From NCBI GenBank assembly GCA_949292215.1, contig CASEYW010000159.1, forward strand, positions 46,772 to 110,771: DNA of 64,000 nucleotides, given 5' to 3'. A program made the translations under genes and the position numbers. A model generated the notes under the pieces. The model was not told where the DNA came from and searched no databases. It worked only from the letters and a program-made list of their open reading frames with translations. Below, piece after piece: positions 54,122 through 61,613 of this stretch (within the stretch, counting starts at the first letter, position 1; each line of letters opens with the position of its first letter). The DNA comes from an uncultured bacterium. GTDB lineage: Bacteria; Verrucomicrobiota; Lentisphaeria; Victivallales; UBA1829.

Positions 54122-55168
54122 TTACAAATAAACGACTCTGGAAGAGTGAAATACTTCATCGTCCGGTAATTCAGTGAAGGCATAAAAGACCTGTCCGGCA
54201 TTCTGCGTTTTGGAAAGAAACGATTCCTTCGCTTTCCGATCCAGATCCGCGAGAGCGTCATCCACCAGTACAACTACTTTTTCCCTGCTTTCCGATACAA
54301 GTTCAAATTCTGCCAGCTTCAAAGCAAGAGAAACCATCCTGCACTGCCCGCGGGAACCGTAGAAGCGAAGTGCTTTCCCATTCGCCAGCAGATCAAAATC
54401 ATCTACATGGGGACCGGTCAATGTCGCATAACGCTCCAAATCTTTTTCAAGAGTTTTTTCGAGTTTTTCCTGAAAAGTCCGGCTGTCGAGAGTTTCAACG
54501 GAATGTCTGGAAATGATCTTGAATCCGGAGATTTCCGGACGGATTTCCAGCAGCAGCGATGCGGTCTTCTCCTCCAGAATTTTTAAAAATTGAATCCGAG
54601 TGTTTACGATCAACGATCCGAATTCGGCAAGAAGAGTTCCGTAAACATTCAAAAGAGAGGAATCCGGCCGACCGCTTCTTAACAAATAATTTCGACTCTT
54701 CAACGCTGCGGCATACTTTTGGAGCGCAAGAAAATAGTCGCGATCCAGCATGCAGATGAACATATCCAGAAAACGTCTTCGCAGAACTGGAGATCCCGTC
54801 ACAATAACCGGATCATCAGGCAGGAACGCCACGCATTTGAATTTATCTGCAAACTCACTGGCCCGTCTTACGGGTTGAGCATCCACAAACAGACGCCGTT
54901 CGGAAAAATCCTCAATTTTGAATTCGCTTTCCCATCCCTCCCTCCGGAGCATTTTCAAAGCAATCTCAAATCCGTGCGAACCAATCCGCTTCAATTCCCG
55001 TATCTTCGAGGTTCGAAAAGAGCGCAGAGTGGAAATAAAATAGATTGCTTCCAGGAGAGAAGTCTTCCCCCTGCCGTTGGCTCCGAGAAACACAGTCGAA
55101 GAACCGCCAAGTTCAAAATCAGCGGCTTCAAAATTTCTGAAATTTCTCAGTGACAGCGAGTTCAGCAT
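54122..55168 (-). CDS. recF: DNA replication and repair protein RecF
   Basis: A 348-aa protein of normal RecF length. LNSLSLRNFRNFEAADFEL is the typical start, with Walker A FLGANGRGKTSLLEAIYFI, the QPVRRASEFADKFKCVAFLP region, VTGSPVLRRRFLDMFICMLD, the ABC-like signature GSRGQCRMVSLALKLAE and Walker B VVVLVDDALADLD. It loads RecA at single-strand gaps. It reads leftward, 73 bp after dnaN in the same direction, as in the classic dnaA-dnaN-recF arrangement, although dnaA is not present next to it here. The leftward orientation is opposite to its surroundings on both sides. Confidence 0.95.
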   Translation of the reverse strand: MLNSLSLRNFRNFEAADFELGGSSTVFLGANGRGKTSLLEAIYFISTLRSFRTSKIRELKRIGSHGFEIALKMLRREGWESEFKIEDFSERRLFVDAQPVRRASEFADKFKCVAFLPDDPVIVTGSPVLRRRFLDMFICMLDRDYFLALQKYAAALKSRNYLLRSGRPDSSLLNVYGTLLAEFGSLIVNTRIQFLKILEEKTASLLLEIRPEISGFKIISRHSVETLDSRTFQEKLEKTLEKDLERYATLTGPHVDDFDLLANGKALRFYGSRGQCRMVSLALKLAEFELVSESREKVVVLVDDALADLDRKAKESFLSKTQNAGQVFYAFTELPDDEVFHSSRVVYL

Positions 55169-55241
55169 TCAGTTCAAATCCGGAACGGACCGGAAAAGGC
55201 CCGTTCCATTGCCGCGCATCCGGGACATCCTCACCAAAGCA

Positions 55242-56342
55242 TCAGGTTTTCCGCATCGGCATAATGACGTACAGAAAACCATCATTGCTCTTGATGGCAA
55301 TCGGACTGGTCGCATCGTTCATCTTCAATGTAACGGTCTCCACGTCGAGACGCTTGAACGGATCTGCAAGAAACTGCGGATTGAACGAGACGGCAACTTC
55401 ATCAAAAGCATACTCAATCGGCATGGTTTCATGCCCTTCACCGATGTTGATGCTGTTGGCTTCAAATTTCAGTGTATTAGCTGAAAAAGTCAGTTTCACA
55501 TAAGCAGAGGAATCGAACAGAGGAACACTGACAATTTCAAGAGCATCCACAAATTCCCGGCAAGGCAGCTCCACTTTCTTTGAAAACGCGGTCGGAATCA
55601 CGGCCCGGTACTGCGGATAGACACCTTCAATCAGCTTCGAAACAATTACGGTATCTCCGATCTTGAAAATTGCCTGATTGCTACCGATTTCAACGAAAAC
55701 ATCACCATCTTTTTCCAAAGCGCGCTTGGCTTCCGTGGCGGCTTTGATGGTAATAATGATATCGCCGTCATCGCCTTCCGGAGCTTCATCAAGAAGTTTT
55801 TCAACCAGCGCAAGACGCTTTCCATCAGTAGCAACCGCTGTCAGATTGCCTTCTTTGACAGAAAGAAGAATTCCATGCAGAAATTTTCTGGCGTCATCAA
55901 TGCTGGCAGCATAGGAAATACGATCAATGATTCTGGCAAAATCGCTCTGCTTCAATTTGATTTTGCGCTGGGGAACAAATTCGATCGGCGCAGGGAAATC
56001 TTTCGGATCGAGTCCCAGAAGCATGAACTCCGCGGTTCCGCAAGTGATTTTTGAATGATGATTTTCGTTTGTTTCAATTACGACAGATTCACCCTTGAAT
56101 TTGGCAACGAGTCCCAGAAACCGTTTTGCCGGAATGGTAGTGGAACCAGGTTCGGCAATCTCTGCTTCTATTTTTGTAGAAATTCTCAATTCAAGGTCGG
56201 TTGTGGTGAAGGTAAGTTTTCCATCATCTCCGGTTTCGATGAGAACGTTCGCCAGAACGGGCAGAGTGGTTCTGTTGCCGATGATGTTGCAGATTTTCTG
56301 AAGAGCCTTCAGAAGAACCTCTTTTTTCACGCTGATTTTCAT
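55242..56342 (-). CDS. dnaN: DNA polymerase III beta subunit (sliding clamp)
   Basis: A 366-aa protein of normal clamp length with three similar domains. KISVKKEVLLKALQKICNII and GNRTTLPVLANVLIET open domain 1; ATDGKRLALVEKLLDE is the well-conserved domain 2 stretch, and the end YVIMPMRKT is the C-terminal tail near the protein-binding pocket. It tethers polymerase III to DNA. AAAGGCG lies before the ATG at 56342. It is the first gene of the leftward dnaN-recF pair and borders the probable replication origin. Confidence 0.96.
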   Translation of the reverse strand: MKISVKKEVLLKALQKICNIIGNRTTLPVLANVLIETGDDGKLTFTTTDLELRISTKIEAEIAEPGSTTIPAKRFLGLVAKFKGESVVIETNENHHSKITCGTAEFMLLGLDPKDFPAPIEFVPQRKIKLKQSDFARIIDRISYAASIDDARKFLHGILLSVKEGNLTAVATDGKRLALVEKLLDEAPEGDDGDIIITIKAATEAKRALEKDGDVFVEIGSNQAIFKIGDTVIVSKLIEGVYPQYRAVIPTAFSKKVELPCREFVDALEIVSVPLFDSSAYVKLTFSANTLKFEANSINIGEGHETMPIEYAFDEVAVSFNPQFLADPFKRLDVETVTLKMNDATSPIAIKSNDGFLYVIMPMRKT

Positions 56343-56419
56343 GGTTGCGCCTTTCTGCTTTATGCTTCAACAGTCATTAGTCAAGCATTCTGTTCATCCT
56401 TGTACTTTAGCCTCTGAAA

Positions 56420-56905
56420 TTCTTTTTTCAACAGGAAAATTAAAATTTATCCGCCGATAAATCTGAAAAATCGGTCTTCCATTTTTTCTGGTTCCGGAAC
56501 TGATCAGGAAAGAATACAGGAAAGGAAAAATCCGAGTTTTCAACATTTCGGCTCCTGATGAATACTGTTTTATTTTTAATGTTTAAATTTAGTTTTATTA
56601 TTATGAGTGTCCATAGTGTGGACAACTCCAGAATTCGTACTTGAAAACAGCACGGATGGTCTGTCGACAACCTGTTTTGGATTTGTTGGAAAAAAATTCA
56701 TTATCGACACCTTCTTCTTTGTTCAGTTTCTCTTTACAGTTTCTTGACAGAGTTATCAACAAAGATTGTTTCTGTTTTATTCCAATTCATTTTACTGAAA
56801 ATTATTTCCTTTATTTTGCGCAAAATAATATATGCTTTTCTATTTTTGATGCGGGAAAAATTGCCGCTGGATTTGACATCCCGGAAAAGTATGATTTATT
56901 AACAT
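56420..56905. other. Candidate chromosomal replication origin (oriC)
   Basis: This gene-free stretch between divergent dnaN and the SIS gene holds several sites close to the DnaA box TTATCCACA: TGTGGACAA (56617-56625, reverse), TGTCGACAA (56662-56670, reverse), TTATCGACA (56701-56709), TTATCAACA (56753-56761) and weaker TTTTCAACA (56537-56545) and TTATTAACA (56896-56904). An A/T-only-like block at 56566-56604 could be the unwinding element. In sample lines I counted, C exceeds G on the + strand to the left (21:14 in 52141-52200) and G exceeds C to the right (18:14 in 57061-57120), which is the skew switch expected at an origin. A possible -35 (TTGACA, 56873) for the rightward genes is also here. 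No gene was found in 56343-56949. Confidence 0.65.
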
Positions 56906-56949
56906 ATTCTATTGTTTGATTGGAAATTCAAAACGGGATCGGATTGTTT

Positions 56950-57594
56950 ATGGAAAAGAATTGTTTTATGGAACATCTGCTGGAACGCTATCCGGTATTG
57001 TCCGTATGTACAGATCAGATTATGCGGGCATATTCGATTCTGGAAGCGACTTTTCTGAACGGAGGAACTGTTTTCACCTGTGGAAACGGAGGAAGCCACT
57101 CCGACGCCGATCATATTGTGGGTGAGCTTTCCAAAGGATTTCTGCTGAGACGTGCGGTTCCATCGGAGAAGGTGTTTCAGATGTCCGCTTCTCTCGGAGA
57201 GGATGCCACTTCGCTTTGTGCTTCTTTGCAGATGGGACTCCGCGCATTCAATCTTTCTTCTCAGCCCGCACTTTCTACTGCGTATGCCAATGATATGGAT
57301 CCTCTCATGTCTCTTGCCCAGGAGCTGTTTGTGATGGGCAGAAAAGGGGATTCTGTCATCGGGCTCAGCACTTCCGGAAACGCGCAGAATATTCTGAATG
57401 CATTCAAGGTTGCCGGGGGTATCGGAGTCAAACGGATCCTTTTTACCGGAAGCGGACATGGTAAATGTGAAAAATATGCAGATTGCATCATCAATGTTCC
57501 TGAATGTGAAACATACAAGGTGCAGGAACTTCATCTTCCGATTTATCATACAATCTGCATCATGTTGGAGAACCGGTTCTATGGAAAAGGTTGA
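56950..57594 (+). CDS. SIS domain phosphosugar isomerase, GmhA/DiaA-like
   Basis: A 214-aa protein with one SIS domain of the GmhA (sedoheptulose-7-phosphate isomerase) type. GGTVFTCGNGGSHSDADHI is the phosphosugar-binding loop, ELFVMGRKGDSVIGLSTSGNAQ carries the second Ser/Thr loop, and CETYKVQELHLPIYHTIC is the conserved C-terminal helix with Glu and His found in GmhA. It would make heptose precursors for lipopolysaccharide. DiaA, a GmhA relative, instead regulates DnaA at oriC, and this gene directly borders the candidate origin; either role is possible. The start is uncertain: ATG at 56950 (weak GGGATCGGA upstream), another at 56968, or a TTG at 56920. It overlaps uppS by 14 bp. Confidence 0.85.
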   Translation: MEKNCFMEHLLERYPVLSVCTDQIMRAYSILEATFLNGGTVFTCGNGGSHSDADHIVGELSKGFLLRRAVPSEKVFQMSASLGEDATSLCASLQMGLRAFNLSSQPALSTAYANDMDPLMSLAQELFVMGRKGDSVIGLSTSGNAQNILNAFKVAGGIGVKRILFTGSGHGKCEKYADCIINVPECETYKVQELHLPIYHTICIMLENRFYGKG

Positions 57595-58300
57595 AGGGCT
57601 TAAAATTCCCCGTCATGTTGCCATTATTATGGACGGCAATGGGAGGTGGGCAAAACAGCACGGAAAGGAACGTGTGGAGGGACATCTTGCCGGAGCCGAA
57701 AGCGTTGAACGTCTGATTGAGACTGTTTCCCAGTACGGAATCCAGTATTTGACGTTGTATGCCTTCAGTACGGAAAACTGGAAGCGCTCACAGGAGGAAG
57801 TCGATGCGCTGATGCTTCTTCTGACGGAATTTTTACGGAAAAATCTGACGAGACTGAAAACCAATAAAATCCGTCTTCTTGTAACCGGCAGAATTGACGG
57901 ATTGCCGGAAGAACCGAGAAATGAACTGAAAAAGGCAATTGCTGAGACTTCAAAAGAGTATCAATATACTTTGATTCTGGCTTTGAATTACGGAGGCCGC
58001 GCTGAAATTGTCGATGCAGCAAAACGGATCGCACAGGAGGCCAAAGATGGAAAACTGGATCCATCCGTCATTGACGAAACCATGTTTTCTCATTATCTTT
58101 ATCTTCCGGATGTTCCTGATCCGGATCTGATGATCCGTACCAGCGGAGAACTGCGGATCAGCAACTTTCTGCTATGGGAACTCTCCTATGCCGAGTTCTA
58201 TGTGACAGACACCTACTGGCCCGATTTCGATGCCGCGGAATTCCGCAAGGCAATCGAAGCATACAGCGCAAGGGACAGACGTTTCGGAGGAAGAAAATAA
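57581..58300 (+). CDS. uppS: Isoprenyl transferase (undecaprenyl diphosphate synthase)
   Basis: A 239-aa protein of typical UppS length. HVAIIMDGNGRWAKQHG contains the catalytic Asp, GHLAGAESVERLIE, YLTLYAFSTENWKRSQEEV, ILALNYGGRAEIVDAAKRI, and the C-terminal DLMIRTSGELRISNFLLWEL with YAEFYVTDTYWPDF are the remaining signatures. It makes the C55 lipid carrier used for peptidoglycan. The start lies inside the end of the SIS gene with GGAG upstream, and the end overlaps cdsA by 1 bp (TAATG). uppS-cdsA adjacency is very common in bacteria. Confidence 0.96.
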   Translation: MEKVEGLKIPRHVAIIMDGNGRWAKQHGKERVEGHLAGAESVERLIETVSQYGIQYLTLYAFSTENWKRSQEEVDALMLLLTEFLRKNLTRLKTNKIRLLVTGRIDGLPEEPRNELKKAIAETSKEYQYTLILALNYGGRAEIVDAAKRIAQEAKDGKLDPSVIDETMFSHYLYLPDVPDPDLMIRTSGELRISNFLLWELSYAEFYVTDTYWPDFDAAEFRKAIEAYSARDRRFGGRK

Positions 58301-59184
58301 TGTTTATTCCAAGATTGTGCAGTTCCATCGTGCTTCTTCTGCTGTTTTTCTGTTCCGTGTTTCTTCCGGGACTCGGCGGAAGATGCTGTTTTACCATTCT
58401 GGCTGCTGCCGGAGCGTTTCTTTCCATTCAGGAGTTCTGTAAACTGCTGAAAAACAAAGGAATGGAGTCGTATCCGGTTTATACCGGAATTTTCATGACA
58501 GCATGGATTGTCGGAGTTCTCTATCTGCAACTGTTGTTTTCCAGCAAATTTGCATCGGTTTTTCTGTTGTTTCTGCTGTTGTTTCCGGTAGTATTTGCCT
58601 GTTCTCTCTGGTGGAAAATTCTTTGTGCGGAACGGAAGATTGAAGTATTGAATCGGGTATTGATTTCTGCGGCCGCGTTTTTTCTGTTTCTGATCCCGTT
58701 TACAATTCTCGCTTGGCTTTATTCCCTGGAAGAAGTGAGAGGAGGACAGATTCATAAATTATTCTTTTATCTGGTGATCGGAACCAAGATCGGAGATATC
58801 GGAGCGTATGTGACAGGTTCTCTTTCCAATAAAATTACTAAAGGAAAAAATCATAAACTGATCCCATCGATCAGTCCGGGAAAGTCGTGGGAGGGATTGT
58901 TCGGCGGACTGATTCTCAGTCTTGTATTCAGTCTTTTGGTGTTTCCGTGGGCATTCGGAAGAGAGATCCCGTTCTGGATCAGTCTGATTTTCGGAACGGT
59001 GCTGTTTTTCGGAGGAGCGGCGGGCGATCTTGCGGAATCGTCTCTGAAACGCATCTGCGAGATCAAAGATTCCGGCAATATCATCCCGGGAATCGGCGGA
59101 GTGCTGGACCTGGTGGACAGTCTTTTGTTGAATACTCCGATTTTCGGCTTTATGTATTGGCTTTTGATGCTATATTACCGATAG
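58300..59184 (+). CDS. cdsA: Phosphatidate cytidylyltransferase
   Basis: A 294-aa membrane protein with about eight hydrophobic segments (SSIVLLLLFFCSVFLPGL, FASVFLLFLLLFPVVFACSL, ISAAAFFLFLIPFTILAWLY and others). It makes CDP-diacylglycerol from phosphatidate and CTP. The cytoplasmic loop IGTKIGDIGAYVTGSL, LIPSISPGKSWEGLFGG and the C-terminal CDP-alcohol signature AGDLAESSLKR with KDSGNIIPGIGGVLDLVDSL carry the conserved Lys, Asp and metal-binding residues. It follows uppS with a 1-bp overlap and GGAGGAAGAA ahead of the ATG. Confidence 0.95.
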   Translation: MFIPRLCSSIVLLLLFFCSVFLPGLGGRCCFTILAAAGAFLSIQEFCKLLKNKGMESYPVYTGIFMTAWIVGVLYLQLLFSSKFASVFLLFLLLFPVVFACSLWWKILCAERKIEVLNRVLISAAAFFLFLIPFTILAWLYSLEEVRGGQIHKLFFYLVIGTKIGDIGAYVTGSLSNKITKGKNHKLIPSISPGKSWEGLFGGLILSLVFSLLVFPWAFGREIPFWISLIFGTVLFFGGAAGDLAESSLKRICEIKDSGNIIPGIGGVLDLVDSLLLNTPIFGFMYWLLMLYYR

Positions 59185-59209
59185 CAGTCAACCACAGGAG
59201 GTTTGGAAG

Positions 59210-59701
59210 ATGGATCACAAACAGGACATTTTGAGAGTTCTCCGGGAAGATGCCCGACTCTCGAACGAAGACATCGCGGAACGTCTCGGCATTACAGCAA
59301 AAACGGTTGCCGCAACGATCAGAAAACTGGAAAAAGACGGAGTGATCGTCGGTTTTCGAGCGTTATTCGACGATTCCAAACTTCCTGAGAATGCCGTAAA
59401 GGCTATTATTGAAGTCAAAGTCAAACCGGAACGGAACGGCGGATTCGACCGTATCGCCAGACGGATCAGCAAGTTTTCCAAAGTGGAAAGCCTTTCCCTG
59501 ATGTCATCGGGAATGTTTGATCTCATGCTGGAAATCAAAGGGGAAACTCTGAACGATGTAGCGGAGTTTGTTTCCAGCAAGCTGGCTCCCATGGAAGGTG
59601 TTATTTCCACCTCAACCCATTTTATCTTGAAAAAATACAAAGTATCGGGAAAATTACTGCAAAATGAAGAAGACAATGAAAGACTCAAAGTCACCCCGTG
59701 A
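59210..59701 (+). CDS. Lrp/AsnC family transcriptional regulator
   Basis: A 163-aa protein. Residues about 1-50 form the winged helix (LREDARLSNEDIAERLGI, TVAATIRKLEKDGVIVGFRA), and residues about 65-145 the RAM ligand-binding domain (VKAIIEVKVKPE, VESLSLMSSGMFDLMLEIKG, LAPMEGVISTSTHFILKKYK). Such regulators sense amino acids. AGGAGG precedes the ATG. The 3' end overlaps the aminotransferase gene by 38 bp, so the two form a regulator-enzyme pair and the aminotransferase substrate or product may be its ligand. Confidence 0.92.
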   Translation: MDHKQDILRVLREDARLSNEDIAERLGITAKTVAATIRKLEKDGVIVGFRALFDDSKLPENAVKAIIEVKVKPERNGGFDRIARRISKFSKVESLSLMSSGMFDLMLEIKGETLNDVAEFVSSKLAPMEGVISTSTHFILKKYKVSGKLLQNEEDNERLKVTP

Positions 59702-60869
59702 TCTTTCCTCCCGGGTGGCAAAACATATTTACTCTCTGCCGAAAAGCGGCATTCGCGACTTTTTTGAACTCGTCAACACTATGGATGACGTGATTTCTCT
59801 TGGAATCGGCGAACCTGATTTCGTCACTCCCTGGACCATCCGCGAGGGATCCATCTATTCGCTTGAACGGGGAAGAACCAGCTATACCTCCAATCTCGGT
59901 CTGCTTTCCCTGAGGAAAGCCATCTGCGAATATGTTGCGGAAAATTACAATGTCCAATATGACCCTGTTCACGAATGTATTGTAACAGTCGGCGTAAGCG
60001 AAGCACTGGATCTTGTTATTCGCGCGATTACCGATCCCGGTGATGAAATCATTTATAATGAACCGTGCTATGTATCCTATTATTCCGAGATCAAGATGGC
60101 ACATGGTGTTCCTGTTCCCGTAGCGACGTATGAGAAAAACAATTTTGCGCTGGATCCTGCCGATCTTGAAAAGGCAATTACTCCGCGGACAAAAGCGATT
60201 CTCCTGAATTTTCCCTGCAATCCGACCGGCGCAACACTGAATATGGAACAGTTGGAACAGATTGCAAAAATCGCCCTGAAGCATGATTTGCTTGTTCTGA
60301 CCGACTTGATCTATTCAGAGTTGACCTATTCCGGCAATATTCTTCCGGCGATTTCCTCGCTGCCCGGAATGAAGGAGCGGACCGTTTTCCTGCACGGTTT
60401 TTCCAAGGCGTTCGCGATGACAGGTTTCCGTGTCGGTTATGCCTGCGGTCCCTTTGAAATCATTGATGCAATGATGAAGATTCATCAGTATTCCATGCTC
60501 TGCGCTTCAATTACAGCCCAGGAAGCAGCGGAAGAAGCTCTCCGCAACGGAAAACGCGATATGGAAAATATGAGACGCGAATATATGAACCGGCGCAATG
60601 TAATTGTCAAAGGATTCAATAAAATGGGACTTTCCTGCTTTATGCCGGAAGGAGCATTTTATGCGTTCCCGAATATTACACCGACTGGACTCACTTCCAC
60701 GGAGTTCGCAAAGCGGCTGCTGATGGAAAAACGTGTCGCAGTTGTTCCCGGATGTGCATTCGGAAAATCAGGGGAGGGATATGTTCGGTGTTCCTACGCC
60801 ACCTCCATAGAAGGAATCCGGGAAGCATTGAAGCGGATGGAGGCTTTCCTGAAATCTTTGAAAAAATAA
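59664..60869 (+). CDS. PLP-dependent aminotransferase, class I/II
   Basis: A 401-aa protein of fold type I. ISLGIGEPDFVTPWTIRE and GRTSYTSNLGLLSLRKAI are the N-terminal signatures, GVSEALDLVIRAITDPGDE the PLP phosphate-binding region, LNFPCNPTGATL holds the PLP-stacking Asn, LTDLIYSELTY the Asp/Tyr, and HGFSKAFAMTGFRVGYACG the Schiff-base Lys (K248). The C-terminal RCSYATSIEGIREALKRM carries the carboxylate-binding Arg. It most resembles aspartate/aromatic aminotransferases of the archaeal-like AspC group; the exact substrate is not readable. The ATG at 59664 overlaps the Lrp gene by 38 bp, and an alternative ATG at 59676 is possible. Confidence 0.93.
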   Translation: MKKTMKDSKSPRDLSSRVAKHIYSLPKSGIRDFFELVNTMDDVISLGIGEPDFVTPWTIREGSIYSLERGRTSYTSNLGLLSLRKAICEYVAENYNVQYDPVHECIVTVGVSEALDLVIRAITDPGDEIIYNEPCYVSYYSEIKMAHGVPVPVATYEKNNFALDPADLEKAITPRTKAILLNFPCNPTGATLNMEQLEQIAKIALKHDLLVLTDLIYSELTYSGNILPAISSLPGMKERTVFLHGFSKAFAMTGFRVGYACGPFEIIDAMMKIHQYSMLCASITAQEAAEEALRNGKRDMENMRREYMNRRNVIVKGFNKMGLSCFMPEGAFYAFPNITPTGLTSTEFAKRLLMEKRVAVVPGCAFGKSGEGYVRCSYATSIEGIREALKRMEAFLKSLKK

Positions 60870-60949
60870 AAATGGAATCCGTATCCCGCGATGCGGAGAA
60901 ACCGGATGAAATCAAAAGTCAAAAAGAAATATTCAAACACGGAGGGCTT

Positions 60950-61579
60950 ATGTACAGACTGCTGTTTCTTCTTTTCTTTTCCGCTCTGATTCTGACTGCC
61001 GCGGACAAGACAGTTCCATTCCGTTCCGGAAAAATACTTTCCGCTCAAATTTCCACCAGAAAACCGGAAATTGCCTCGGATAAGCAGAAGGATACTCCCG
61101 GAGGTGTGTGGGCTGAAATCATCGTTAAACTGAATCCGGGACGAAAGCTCGGAAGTATGGATTATTATATTGAAGTGGACGGAAAAAAATATTTCTGTCG
61201 CGCAATCGCCAGAAACGACGATAAATACGATGCTGATGTCTGGGAAATTTCTGATCCGCTTGACAGCGACAAGATTCGGATTCTGTTCAATCCACCGCGT
61301 ACCAGCGGCGATTCCATTGAATATGAGATCAAATTTGCGTTCCGTGATACGATTCCGTATCCGAAAGTGACGTTTAAAAATATAGAATCGGAAAAATTTA
61401 CGCCAGCATCAGGGATTCCTGCTGAAGGTGTTATGGGGGGACCTGCGCCTGCACCTGCTGCACCCGCGGCGCCGGAAGGGGAAACACCCGCTCCCGCGGA
61501 AGAAAAAGGAGCACCGGAAGCCGGGAAAAAGCAAAGTTCCATTGGCAGAGTTTCAGTGAAAGATGTGTCCGCAGTTTGA
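60950..61579 (+). CDS. Small exported protein with Ala/Pro-rich tail, unknown function
   Basis: A 209-aa protein, not recognised. GGAGGG precedes the ATG at 60950, and a signal peptide follows at once (MYRLLFLLFFSALILTAAD). Residues about 25-155 look like a compact beta-rich domain (WAEIIVKLNPGRKLGSMDYY, YFCRAIARND, SIEYEIKFAFRD). The tail from about 160 is Pro/Ala/Glu-rich (GGPAPAPAAPAAPEGETPAP) and probably disordered or spans the wall. It lies 80 bp after the aminotransferase gene and 34 bp before the membrane protein gene at 61614, perhaps as part of one transcript. Confidence 0.65.
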   Translation: MYRLLFLLFFSALILTAADKTVPFRSGKILSAQISTRKPEIASDKQKDTPGGVWAEIIVKLNPGRKLGSMDYYIEVDGKKYFCRAIARNDDKYDADVWEISDPLDSDKIRILFNPPRTSGDSIEYEIKFAFRDTIPYPKVTFKNIESEKFTPASGIPAEGVMGGPAPAPAAPAAPEGETPAPAEEKGAPEAGKKQSSIGRVSVKDVSAV

Positions 61580-61613
61580 ACGGTCGGATAGTAAGTAGTA
61601 AGAGAGTCTGCTT

